Origin: Microcebus murinus
Lineage: Eukaryota; Chordata; Mammalia; Primates; Cheirogaleidae
Assembly (NCBI RefSeq): GCF_040939455.1
Contig: NC_134122.1
Coordinates: 27,993,501 to 28,057,500 of the forward strand
Direction of reading: 5' to 3'
DNA length: 64,000 bases
Below, piece after piece: positions 49,114 to 61,335 of this stretch (its first letter is position 1; each line of letters begins with the position of its first letter). Under the pieces are notes generated by a model. That model saw only the letters and a list, made by a program, of their open reading frames with translations. It searched no databases and had not been told where the DNA came from. The translations under genes were made by a program, and so were the position numbers.

Positions 49114-51740
49114 GAAGAAGAAATCGAAGCAGCAATAACATCTTTCCTAAGAAAGTAGTCCTAGACCATTTGGTTTCATACCCACATTCTACCAGACTTA
49201 CAAAGAAGCACTGGTGCCTATCCTACAGAAATTATTCCACAATATTGAGATGGAAGGAATCCTCCCCAACACGTTTTATGAAGCTGACATCACTGTGATA
49301 CCAAAACGAGGAAAGGTCTCAACAAAAAAAGAAAACTACAGAACAATATCCCTTATCAATAGATATGCAAAATCCTCAATAAAATTCTACCAAATGGAAT
49401 TTAGTTGCTCAACAAAAAAATAAACCATAATGATCAAGTCGGCTTCATCCCAGAGATGAAGAGATGGTTTAACATATACAAATCCATAAATGTAATTCAC
49501 CACATAAACATAAGTAAAAGTAAAGACAATATGATCTTCTCAATAGCATAAGAAGCATTCTACAAAATTCACCCTTTTATATTAACAAAACTTAACAGAA
49601 CTGGCATAGATGGGACTTATCTCAAAATGATAAGAGCCATATATGACAAACTCATGGCCGACATCATATTGAATGGGGAAAAATTGAAAGCATTCCTGCT
49701 TAGAACGGGAACCACACAAGATTGTGCTCTATCACCACTTCTATTCAACATTCTGGAAGTCTTAGCCAGACAAGACACAGGAGTCAAGGACATCCAAATG
49801 GGAGCAAGAAGAAGTCAAACTACTGATCTTTGCTGATGATATAATCTTATATCTGTAAATCACCAAAGATTCTGCCACGAGACTACTTGAATTGATAAAG
49901 AATTTCAACAAAGTCTCAGGTTATAAAATCAATGTAAGCAAATCAGTAGCATTCATATACAGTAAGAACAGTCAAACTGAGAACCAAATCAAAGACTCAA
50001 TGACTTTCACAATACTAACAAAGAAAATAAAATTCATAGGAATATATTGAACTAAGGAGGTCACAGACCTGTACAGGGAGAACTATGAAACACTAAAGAG
50101 GGAAATAGCAGAGAACATAGAGAAGTGGAAAACCATACCACGCTGATGGATTGGCAGAATCAACATTGTTAAAATGTCTACAGTAACTCAAGTGATCTAA
50201 AGATTCAATGGAATCCCTGTTAAACTACCAACATCATTTTTCAGAGATCTAGAAAAAATAATTCTGTGCTTTGTATGGAACCAGAGAAGAACCCATATAA
50301 TTAAAGTAACCTTAAGCAAAAAGAACAAATTGGGAGGCATCAATATACCAGGCTATGGTAACCAAAATGTTATAGTACTGGCACAAGAACAGAAACAAAG
50401 ACCAATTGGAACAGGACTGAGAATTCAGACTTAAAACCATCGTCATTATATCCATCTGGTCTCTGACAAAGAAGACAAAATCATACATTGGGGAAAAGAA
50501 TACCTGTTTACTAAATGGTCCTTGGAAAATTGGATAGCCACATGTAGAAGACTGAAACAGGATCCACACCTCTCACCACTCACAAAAATCAACTCGCGAT
50601 GGATAACAGACTTAAACCTAAGCCAGGAAACCATATTAATTCTAGAAGAAAACATTAGGAACACTCTTATAGTCATTGGCCTAAGGAAAGAATTTGTGAA
50701 AAAAAACCACAAAGCAATCAGAGCATCAACAAAAACCAATAAATGGGACCTGATGAAATTAAAATTTTCTGCACAGGCACAGAAGCTATCAGTAGAGTGA
50801 ACAGGCAATCTACAGAATGAGAAAAGTATTTCCATGCTATACATCTGATAAAGGGCTGATAACTAGAATCTATATAGAACTCAGGAAAATCAGTAAGTAA
50901 CAATCAAATAAACCCATTAAAAAGTGTGCAAAGGTCATGTACAGAAACTTTCAAAAGAAGGTAGACAAATAGCCAAGAAACATGAAAACATGCTCAATAT
51001 CTCTAATCATCAGGGAAATGTAAATAAAAAACACAATGAGGTATCCCTTAACTCAAGAATTATTTTTATTAAAGAGTCAAAAAACAACAAATATTGATAT
51101 GGGTGTGGAGAGATAGAAACACTCATACACTGCTGGTTGGAGTGCAAACTAGTAAAAATTCTATTAAAAGTACTATAGAAATAGAACTAAAAGTAGAACT
51201 AGTATTTGATCCAAGAATCTCACTACTGAGCATCTATCCTAAGGAAAAAAGGCATGATATAAAAAAGACATCTGCACTGAAATGTTTATAGCAGCACACT
51301 GATAATTGCAATTATTTGTAAACAACCCACCTGCCCATCAATATATGAGTGGATTAATAAAATGTGGTATATGTATACCACAGAGTACTACTCAGCCCTC
51401 AAAAACAATGGTGAACTAATACCTCTTGTATTATCCTGGATGGAGCTGGAGCCCATTCTCTGAAGCAAAGTGTCACTTGAATGGAAAAACAAGCACCATA
51501 TATACTCACCACCAAATTGGTACTAACTGATCAACACTTACATGCACATATTGAAGTAATATTCATTGTATGTCAGACAGGTGGGAGGGGGAGGAGGAGA
51601 TGGGTATATTCACACCTGATGGGTAAGCTATGCACTGTCTGAGTGATGGGCACACATGTAGCTCTCACTTGGGTGGTACCAAGCACTATATGTAACCTAA
51701 ATTTTATACCCCTATATTATTCTAAAATAAAGAGTAGAAA
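49114..51740 (+). mobile_element. Old L1 (RT onwards), intron 7 side of paralog B
   Basis: Counterpart of the old L1 at 2795-4775. Begins within the RT region and runs to the 3' end with many stops. Keeps the 3' 640 bp that unit A lost. Confidence 0.88.
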
Positions 51741-51809
51741 GATAAAAAAATAATGTAATATTAAGAAAGTAAAAAAAAAAATTGCAGGTACCTGGGTTGA
51801 TGAAAATAT

Positions 51810-51925
51810 TCCAAAGTTGACAATGGTAATGGTTATACATATGTTTGAATGTATTATCAATCATTGAAATGTCCATTTTAAGTGTGTACATTCTATGGTA
51901 TTTGAATTATATCCCAATAAAGTAG
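51810..51925 (+). mobile_element. Ancient L1 3'-end relic (shared with 11850-12000)
   Basis: GGTAATGGTTATACATATG to AATTATATCCCAATAAAG, the B copy of the intron 7 relic. Confidence 0.55.
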
Positions 51926-51969
51926 TTATTTTAAAAAAGAGAGAGAAATAGAAATAATAGTCTACATAC

Positions 51970-52118
51970 TTATTGTGAGAAAGAGTGGATCTAAAAAATC
52001 AAATCTTAAGAGCTTCTTGGTCTTTTCCACAAAGGGATCTTGTGGTTTGTTGAGGGAATCGATGTTCACCCCAAATGATGTGCCCATGATCACATCCATC
52101 CTGTAGGCCCCAAAGAGG
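51970..52118 (-). pseudogene. CYP3A: CYP3A paralog B exon 7
   Basis: 149 nt after acceptor CTTTCAG, encoding [37 protein letters not shown] and [12 protein letters not shown]. Donor GTATGT. This is the last recognisable exon of paralog B; intron 7 then enters old L1 sequence. Confidence 0.93.
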
Positions 52119-52462
52119 CTGAAAGACATGGAAAATTGAAATGAGAACTGCTTCACCATTCTCCTAGTACACATGCAACAAGATGTGCGTATAAATCTGT
52201 GTGAACTGTCAGATGTCAGGAACCACAGCCTTTCAGAACTACCTGCTGGATCATCTCCCATCCCAATCACTCATGATGTGGTTATCATGTGCCAGTGATG
52301 CAGCTGGCCCTGTGCTGGGCGTGGTGGAGACACTAAGTCAAGATAGTCCTACCTCTGAGCTCAAGGAGCTCAGGCAAAGGAGGACAGAGACCCAAAGTCA
52401 GACAAACTACAGCTAAAGGGTTTCATGACAGCTCAGAACCCTGAGACTGTGCTCCTACTTAC

Positions 52463-52551
52463 TCCTTCAAGGTGACAGTCTTGCCTTTCTCTGCTTCCTG
52501 CCTCAGGTTTCTCACCAACACATCTGCATACTGGCTCATGATGGTGAACAT
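52463..52551 (-). pseudogene. CYP3A: CYP3A paralog B exon 6
   Basis: 89 nt encoding MFTIMSQYADVLVRNL and RQEAEKGKTVTLK, with acceptor TTAG and donor GTAAGT intact. The following intron is only 344 bp because about 960 bp found in paralog A is missing. Confidence 0.92.
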
Positions 52552-52812
52552 CTAAGCACAAAACACAACACCACACATAGTTAAACATGTACACTCAAGT
52601 CCCAGAAGGACATGGCTTTCCCTAGCATGGAGTAGTAAGTGATATTTTATAATGAACTTTGTCATGTCTCTTCTGGACATAAAAATAAAAGGCCACTTTT
52701 AGGAAGCTCAAACTTAGTGGACTACCTCCTGGAAAGGGACCATAATGTTATTTTGTCCCTGTTCCTAGTTCATACTTTCAGTTTCTAAGTAGAAGTCCTT
52801 GTGTTTTCTTAC

Positions 52813-52926
52813 CTCCTTCAGTTTTCCGCTGGTGAAGGTTGGAGACAGCAGCGCTCATATTCTCTTCCATTCTTCATCTTCAGATAGAGAGATGGCACTT
52901 TTCATAAATCCCACTGGACCAAAAGG
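52813..52926 (-). pseudogene. CYP3A: CYP3A paralog B exon 5 with lost acceptor and stop codon 130
   Basis: 114 nt, nearly identical to paralog A. The bases before it are ACTCCAA instead of ACTCCAG, so the acceptor is destroyed. Within it, EWKRI is followed by TGA where A has CGA (Arg130). Either change alone would disable the gene. Confidence 0.95.
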
Positions 52927-53609
52927 TTGGAGTTGAAATCAAAAACATTTTGTCCTTTATAAGTTTTGTAGATCTCCACACACATAAAAATGTGTTAAAT
53001 AGACATCACTTATTTAACAAATATTAAGTGACTATCTCCCAGGTAGCAAGCCTGCTAGGTGCTCAATGTATTGTAGATTTATCCCAAATGCCTACTCTCC
53101 TCTGAGCCTCTGTGTGTGTGTTTGTCTGAGGTCACCCAGCCACCTGGTGTGGTTTCCAGACTCTAAATCTGAGTCTCCTTTTAAATGGAAATGATGCCCT
53201 GGTGGGAAACATTTTCTTTCAGGGTAATAGTGGGGATCAAGACCTGTACCTCCTTCAGGGCTGTGCAGAGAAAAAGGGACTGGTGACAGTTCATCAGGTA
53301 GCCTTGGCAGACTGTGGGTTACTTGAGAGTAGTTTTGACATACAGCATAGCATGAACAACTTGAAAAAGGAATAACTTGAGGTAGTAATTTTTTAAAAAT
53401 TATAGATAATACATAAAAGATTTTGAATGCATTTTGAAGAAATGATACAATTACTTGAAAGTCCTTTTCTTTAATTTTTTTTCATAGGGATACAGGAAAA
53501 AGAAAGATAATTCTGTTTCCTATTTTGGGAATTGCTAGAAGTCCTCTAGAAAAAGAAATAAAGTGGTAGGTGTGAATCTACATGCTGTTCAGACTTACTG
53601 TACAGCTAG

Positions 53610-54163
53610 TGTAGTCAGGACAGTGTGGTACTGGATGAGGGATAGATACAGTCATCAATGGAACAGAATAGAGAATGAGAAACAGACACACACAAAGAGG
53701 CCCAAATGATTTTTAACAAAGCTGTAAAAACCAATTCAATGGAGTGAGGACAGCCTTTCCAAAATGGTGTTGGAACATTTGGACAGCCATAGGCCACAAG
53801 AAATGGACCTGGAGCTAAACCTCATGCTTTACACAAAAATTTTCCAAAAATTGGATCATAGATATTACTGTAAAGCATACAACTATAAAACCTTTAGAAA
53901 AGCCAACAACAATATAGCAGGGCTGAGGAAGATCTTTCAGACTTGACACCAACGCACCATCCATAAAAGGAAAAAAATGATGAACTGGCCTACTCAAAGT
54001 TAAAAATTATTTGCTCTGATAAAAGCCTTGTTAAGAGAAAAAGACAAGCTACACATCATGATTGTAGAACAGCAGCAGTGAGCATCATGGTGATGGAGGA
54101 CTTCTGTGTCATCATCGTGCTGGTGGTTATGTAAATCTATGAATGTGATAAATTTGCATAGAG

Positions 54164-54197
<34 letters not shown>

Positions 54198-54415
54198 CCA
54201 CAAAAATGAGGACACAGAACACTAAGGAAACCTGAAAACGCTCTGTGGATATCAGTGTTGATTTCCTGTAACTATAGTGATAGGAATATACTAGATTTAT
54301 ACTGATGCAAAATGTTCCATTGGGGGAAACAGGATGGAGTGTAGTACAGGAAACTCCTTGTACCACTTTTTGACAATTTCCTGTGAATCAATCAATATTT
54401 AAAAATAAAAAATTA
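53610..54415 (+). mobile_element. Ancient L1 relic in intron 4 of paralog B
   Basis: Colinear with 14715-15525. Includes a (CA)n tract at 54168-54195 that is only a stub in paralog A. Confidence 0.8.
54168..54195 (+). repeat. (CA)n microsatellite, paralog B
   Basis: About 14 CA units. Paralog A has ACACACATAAACATCC at this site. Confidence 0.95.
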
Positions 54416-54565
<150 letters not shown>

Positions 54566-56142
54566 TCAGGACAACAGAGCTGATTAAACTCTACAAGCCT
54601 AATTCTGCAGCTGCAGCCACACCCAGGAATCCAGACTTTGATCCTGACATTACATAATCCATACCCCAGTTGTATGATACACAGCAACATTAGGTCCTAG
54701 TTCAAGTTAGGGTAGGACACACAGCAAGGTTCTGACCACAGAAGCCCCTGGAGTCTTCACAGAATGAAGGGAAATGTGGCTCAAGTGGGGAAGACACATT
54801 TAAATACAAAATAGCTCTTCTACAAGATCATGGTGAGAAATAACAGGAAACCTTTTGTTCTGAGGTACGAAGGAAGAGGAGAAACCTTCTCCCATTTGCT
54901 TGTAGTGTACACAGGATCGCACCTCTTCTGTGGCTCTCACCAAGCCCCCAGCAGCTTTGGAAAGGGAACAGCTGCTGCAGTTGGATGAGGCCACCCTCAA
55001 AATTATAAAGTCCATTAGCCCACTGGGGAACACGGTGGTCTAATATATTCTGTGTCTCTTCTTCAAAGTCAATAGAATGGAGTAGACAAAGAAAAACTTG
55101 AACATACTTCTCTTGAAACGTCTTCGCTTAAATTTAAAAAACAGCACAAAAGAAAGCTCCACACTTGCAGACAAAGGAAAAAGAAAAACAGATGATAAAT
55201 GATTTACCAATCTGTTCATCTCTATCTCCCAGCTCTTCTTTGAAAAGCACGTATTAAACCCAAAAATTTAATTTAAGAATTTGGTTTTATTGAAAAATGA
55301 TTCACTGTGGGAGGGAGTTAATGCCATGCATTTATGAGCACGTATTATAATGATCTGAAATGATGCATTTCATGCAATTGAAGGTAACCTAAGGTAGGAA
55401 AAAGAAGAGATAAAAAGCCAGTCACTGGACAGAAAGTGATGCTGGGAGTCCCTGGGCCATCAAACCTGGAGAAAAGTGGTCACCTGCAACGTTCTCAGCT
55501 TCATTGAGACTGCAGACCTCAACACCTGGTTTTACCTATGGAATTCTTGGTAGGATAAGCCTCAGAAAGCTTTCCAATAGACAGTGTGAAAGTTGTCAGA
55601 ACAAAATGGAGCCACCCTGATGTTATAAAAATAAATAAAACCAGAAAGATCCTGGGAAGGCTATGAAGAGAGCATTCTCATGCTTGCATGGCTAAAAAGA
55701 AAACTGTCACAAAATACTCTAGAAAAACCACACCTTGAACAAAGAGCACAGTATTGTTAGAGTAAAAGTACTTCAGGGAGGACATCTGCCCAGTAACTGC
55801 CTGTCCAACCTCGGAATGGTGTCCCCTTGTTATTGATCTTTGTAGCTACATATAATTACTTCAAAATAATTCTGTTATCCTGCTTATTTTTCCTTTAACA
55901 ATCTTTTTCTTCCTTTACTTCCCTGAATAGGCACATAGTTTGCTATAGCATGTACATTTCCATTCCAATGCTTTATTCCCAAATAAATATATTTTTCTCT
56001 CAGAGAGCCTCTGTCTGTTTTTTTGTTTGTTTGTTTGGTTGGTTGGTTGGTTGACAGCAGCTTCATCCCAATAGGCTCTGGGCTGAGATTGTCCTTTGTA
56101 TGTGGGGTATATCATCATAGCAGCAAGTCTATCTAATGGAAG

Positions 56143-56653
56143 TGTTGCGGCAATGTGTACAGCTAGTGTTACAGCTCTTGTTACAGCTCTTATTCGTTTG
56201 ACTGGGGAAAGAACCAAGCGGCATATGATGAGTTGGAGAACAGCCTTTATTCTTCTACAACAGGCTCAGCACACCTAGTGTTACAGCTCTCTTCGTATCT
56301 TCTGATATTTTGACCCTTCCGCGTTTTCTGCTCCTGCTTTTATGCCCTTGGTAGGGCTCAAGAAGCGTCTAATCAACTACAAGCTTTAGCATCCAATCAA
56401 CAACAAACTTTAACATTCAATCAAAAACAAGTGGGATTCAAAAATTAACCAATCAGGATCACACAAGCAGCGTGGCCAGAAACAGGCAGCGGCACATGGG
56501 CCTAGGGGCATTCCGCCACGCGGGGTCCTGGGCGGCTCTGTGCCACCCCAGCAGCATACCCTCCAACTGGCCACGCGCAGCACTGGCCCCTGGAGATGCA
56601 GAGCTACAGGGAGGCGGCAAGCAGCCACATCCCGGCGCCTGACATTTTCCGCA
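56143..56653 (-). mobile_element. Solo LTR of an endogenous retrovirus, next to exon 3 of paralog B
   Basis: On the minus strand it starts TGCGGAAAATGTC and ends CCGCAACA, the TG...CA form of an LTR, with CATAAAAG (TATA-like) and AATAAA at 56251-56246. It is absent from unit A. Target duplication is unclear (TGGAAG versus TGATAAG). No internal retroviral genes accompany it. Confidence 0.8.
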
Positions 56654-56676
56654 TGATAAGTTTCCAGAATACTCAT

Positions 56677-56729
56677 CCCCACATTTCCCTATACTTTTTG
56701 TAACATTCTTCATCAAATTTCCGAAATCC
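56677..56729 (-). pseudogene. CYP3A: CYP3A paralog B exon 3 with destroyed splice donor
   Basis: 53 nt after acceptor TCCCAG, encoding GFRKFDEECYKKYREMW. The next bases are ATGAGT where paralog A has GTGAGT, so the donor GT is lost. An LTR insertion ends 23 bp beyond the exon. Confidence 0.92.
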
Positions 56730-57830
56730 CTGGGAGAAGAAACAAAATAAAATTCAATTGTTATTTTAAATATCTTTAACCCTGCCTCTAATTGGGGCAA
56801 AAAAGAGTGAAACCTGAAATAATCAGGCTCACTACGTTTCACTGGAAGTTAGAAGAAACCTTTTGTTCAGAGATGTTCAGGGAAATGGAGAGAAATAGAG
56901 GAAATAATTGCAATGGATGATTCACTGTCACTCTTGAATTTTCTCCAAATATTGTAGATACACAATGACTTTCCTTTGTTTATGAATACTAAATAACTCC
57001 CCGTATTTCTGAAATGTTTTTGCAGATGCATGTATTCTTTCTAACGTCTCATAATCTTCTGAATGGTGACCTCCATGGGCATGTGAGGAAACTGAGGCTG
57101 AGGGAGAGTGATCAGGTGTCTAGGGAAATTCACATTCTTTCATCTCTTTCACCATCCCTTCCATTTATCTCAGGAATTTTTCTAGAATTCTAGTGGAATT
57201 GGGAAGTCAAAGACATCAGGGACCTCTTTTGGTCTACAGGTTTATATCAGTCTAAGGCATGTTGTTGACTGAGAAAATTAGTAATAAGTGACTGAGGAAA
57301 GGACAAAATGGGCTCACCTCCTGCTGTCTCATTCAAAATGGAAAAGATCAGGAAACGCAGCTTCTTCACACAGGACAAATTACCACACTTGCTGCAAGTC
57401 TTCACTTCTGCAGCTTAAAAACAAATCTTCCTGGTGCTGTGTTTCAGTTGTGATATTGTCACTATGCAAAAGAAGATCACTCAAATATGGATTTTGGGAA
57501 ACACTTAGTAAAGTGTTGATCTTACCAAGGTGAACAGGGCATTATTGCTTTTACAGAGGGAAAAATATGGAATCTTAGGCAGTAATTAGGCAAGAAATGC
57601 CTGAGTTGGGAGAATTCGAATCTGAGCAAGAAGCCTGAGGTGTGTGGGACATGAAATCGGGGCCAGAGACCAGCCTGCACACAGGCTTTGCTGGTCGCCT
57701 CATGGGTGTGAGCTGCTGACTTTATGTTCAGAGGCCAGGCCCTGGGTGAAGAATTAGCCATAGTGGCTTGGCCAAAATTCACAGTACTTATGACACTTAT
57801 AGTACAATTAATTTAAATTCTTGGTAATTT

Positions 57831-58091
57831 TTTTTTTCAGACAGTGTCTTGCTGTGTTGCCTTCACCAAAGTGTGGTGGCATAAGCCTAACTCACAGCAA
57901 CCTGAGGTTCCTGGACTCAAGAAATCCTATTCCCTCACAGCTGGGACTACAGGCACATACCACCATGCATGGCTAATTTTTTTTTATTTTTCACTTTTGC
58001 TAAGGCTAGTCTGGAACTTCTGACCTCAAGCGATCCTCCTGCCTAGCCTCCCAGAGTGCTGGGATTATGAGTCTGATTCACCAAGCCCGGC
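57831..58091 (-). mobile_element. Antisense Alu in intron 2 (shared with paralog A)
   Basis: Orthologous to 18394-18678 with the same flanks (AATTCTTGGTAATT and AATTCTTTGTAATT). It has small internal deletions. Confidence 0.9.
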
Positions 58092-58477
58092 AATTCTTTG
58101 TAATTTTGTCAACTCGTCTCCTTTCTAGACATTTTGCAAAAGTGAGTCTGCTTTTGTTAAAACAAAAGAAAACGAAACAAAGTTCATTTCATGGCTAAGT
58201 ATCTGAAGTCAATGGACAACCACAACCTCGTCTCAGGTATATCCACTCCCTGCTCAGACTCACCCAGAGGATGCTGCCTTTCAAGGAAAAGAAACAAAGC
58301 AGAACTCTCTTCTTTTGCCTGGTTAAGTTCCAAAATACACCATGGAGAGTCCAACAAGGGTACAACTATGAAGTACCCAGAGGGAATTCAGCAGTTCTTG
58401 AGAGAATTCAAGTAGGTGCAAATTACCCCATGAATAAAAGGGCTGCATAAAAAACTGAAGTTTCCAACCTGTGCAGG

Positions 58478-59002
58478 TATTGTGGCAATGTGTACAGCTA
58501 GTGTTACAGCTCTTGACCTGGGAAAGAACCAAGTGGCACACAAAGAGTCGGAGAACAGCCTTTATTCCTCCCCAAAAGGCTCAGCACACCTAGTGTTACA
58601 GATCTCTTCGTGTCTTCTGATCTTCTGACCCCCCCTTCCTTGGTCTCCTCCTACTTTTATACCCTTGGTAGGGCTCAATAAGCGTCTAATCCACTACAAG
58701 CTTTAACATCCAATTAACATCAAGCTTTAACATCCAATCAAATCAAGCTTTAACATCCAATCAACAATAGTGGGATTCAAAAATTACCCAATCAGGATCA
58801 CGCAAGCAGTGTGGCCGGGAAACAGGCAGCGGCTCGCGGGCCTGGGGGCATTCCCGCACACGGGGTCCCGGTGGCTCTCTGCTGCGGGGGCCAGCCCCAG
58901 CAGCATGCCCTCTAACTGGCCACGTGTGGCGCTAGCCCACAGAGATGTGGAGCGACAGGGAGGCGGCAAGCAGCCTTGTCTCGGCGACCGACATTTTCTG
59001 TG
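58478..59002 (-). mobile_element. Second solo LTR of the same family, intron 2 of paralog B
   Basis: Homologous to 56143-56653 along its length and in the same orientation. It has TATAAAA (58661-58655) and AATAAA (58566-58561) on the minus strand, about 95 bp apart, as expected for U3/R. Unit A shows the empty site near 19060. Possible degenerate duplication TGCAGG/CACAGG. Confidence 0.8.
58697..58766 (-). repeat. Three tandem CCAAT-containing units in the LTR U3
   Basis: CAAGCTTTAACATCCAAT is repeated three times with short linkers. The other LTR has two copies (around 56380-56425). Confidence 0.85.
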
Positions 59003-59425
59003 TCACAGGAGGAAGGAAAACAAGGCAACTCAATTGTTCTTGCTAAATAAGAAAGTTTGAGTGTTGTGCACACAGCTTAATGGGCCACTACTAGGGGTCC
59101 CCCTTCCTGCATTTCTCCTAATATTAAGTATGACTATACCTTTCTGTGAATATGCACTAGCCAAAAAGACTTTGCTCAAAAAGTCTGAACATCAAGCTCT
59201 GAACATTAAGTCCGGATCTGCCAGAGATCTGCCCTGTTCAGCTGAGGGAAACCTGAGGCTCCCAAGAGAAGACAACAGACCCCAGGGTGGACCTGGCTAT
59301 CCCCTGGGTGGGGTCTACACATCATTTCTGAAGTGTTAAACCTCAGAAAATGGGGGTATTTTTCCCAATGGAATAAGCTGGTGTTTGCAACCATAAGAAG
59401 CAAAAGAGAGTTCAAAAAAACCCAC

Positions 59426-59519
59426 CTTGTGGTAAGACAGAACATTTCCCACAATAGGCAAAGGTGTGGGCCCAGGAATTCCCAGCTTCTTAAATAGTCC
59501 ATGTGAATGAGTCCCATAT
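59426..59519 (-). pseudogene. CYP3A: CYP3A paralog B exon 2
   Basis: 94 nt after acceptor TTATAG, encoding [20 protein letters not shown] and [11 protein letters not shown], closer to the human sequence than paralog A. Donor GTGGGT is usable. The exon itself is undamaged. Confidence 0.93.
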
Positions 59520-60754
59520 CTATAAAGTGAAAGAGAAAGAAAGGCAAGCAACAGGGATTGTGGTTTTATAGATATGGGAGCTGTCCAGTCACTGACTAAG
59601 GAACTGCCATCGCCAAGAGAGACAAGTCCTGCCTAAGCAACACCTAACAGCTGCAATGCCAACAGCAATAGCTACATTCATCCATCACCTTCTTTCCTGC
59701 CTCCTTTGTGAGACCCACCCAGAGTCAGAATGATCAGCTAAAAGGAACTGAAATCTTCGGGGTTCTAATCCTGGAATGAATGCTTTATAAATGTCCCCAA
59801 AAATTCAATGCTTCTTGAGTGGTTCAGACTGGAATTCTTCCAGGGCATGTCATTCTCTGATGTCCATTTGGTATATTAACTCTTCCATGATTTGGAAATT
59901 CTTGTTCTCATAGAAAAGGTGCAAATTATTTTCTTCTGCTCTGATGAAGTGTTTTTGTGTAAGTGCATGTGCTCAATCACACAGGGTCACAATAGCCTAT
60001 GGTGATACTGCTCTTATCGTTTGCTCTGAGGGTTATACTTCCCCTTCCCTATAAAATCCGAGCTTGTTTTAATATCTGGCCCTTTGTAAAGCCTCCTTCA
60101 GAGGAGGTCTTAGAGGAGTCACAGGGTTCTTATTATTATTGAATGACAACAGTGTTCAAGGCTTCCATTGGCCTTATAAAAAAGTGAGCACTTTTTATCT
60201 GTACCCAGTGCCTGTGATCAGATCATCTGGTTAGCTTGAACTGTAGGGAAGGATGTTGACCTGTATGTTCCCAGAATGACACTCTGCAGAGGAACCAATT
60301 GACTGCAGGATCCATTCCAGGCCCTTCCTCCCCTTGTGGAATGTGGTCCTACAACAGGTGATCCTTGAGAAGCTCAGGGCCAGGCACACTGATATTTCCC
60401 AGGTGGCCAGTTAAAAAGCAGTCATTTTACTGCCTCTGCACATCAACTCCCTCAGTAGGAAAATCCATTTATGCTGGTGCAGACATCATTGGTGTGTCAT
60501 GTATGGCCTCCTCCAATTGGGGTTCTGGTTCCTGCAGACCTTCCCACTCTGGTGCTACTGAGTCATTGCAAATGGGAGGAAGTAGAGAAGGTAAGAAAAG
60601 TGCCTCCTAGGCACTGAGCTAACCTTGAAACTTCTGGGCCCACAAGGTTGGCCCTATAGAGGCAACTGAGGACAAAGCAGCTGAAAAGTATGGTATGTAG
60701 ACATGGTTCCACATTTCCCACAGGCACTTTTAGCTGAAAGAGAATGGCCTTCCA

Positions 60755-60884
60755 GGCCAGGCGCGGTGGCTCGCACCTGTAATCCTAGCGCTATGTGAGG
60801 CCGAGGAGGGCGGATTGCTCAAGGTCAGGAGTTTGAAACCAGTCTGAGCAAGAACGAGACCCTATCTCTACTATATATAGAAAT
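60755..60884 (+). mobile_element. Alu left half (sense) of an inverted Alu pair
   Basis: GGCCAGGCGCGGTGGCTCGC to CCTATCTCTACTATATATAG, stopping at the linker and running into a microsatellite. Absent from unit A. Confidence 0.93.
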
Positions 60885-61025
60885 TCCTCCTCCTCCTCCT
60901 CCTCCTCCTCCTCCTCCTCCTCCTCCTCCTCCTCTTCTTCTTCTTCTTCTCCTCCTCCTCCTCCTCCTCCTCCTTCTTCCTCTTCCTCTTCCTCTTCCTC
61001 TTCTTCTTTCTTCTTCTTCTTCTTA
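60885..61025 (+). repeat. (CCT)n/(CTT)n pyrimidine microsatellite between inverted Alus
   Basis: About 140 bp of nearly pure pyrimidine trinucleotide repeats. A glutamate-rich open frame on the minus strand is a repeat artefact. Confidence 0.97.

Positions 61026-61335
<310 letters not shown>

Noticed and set aside
56654..58477. A provirus between the two LTRs
   Set aside because: The interval is CYP3A exon 3 and intron 2 sequence colinear with unit A, with no retroviral genes.
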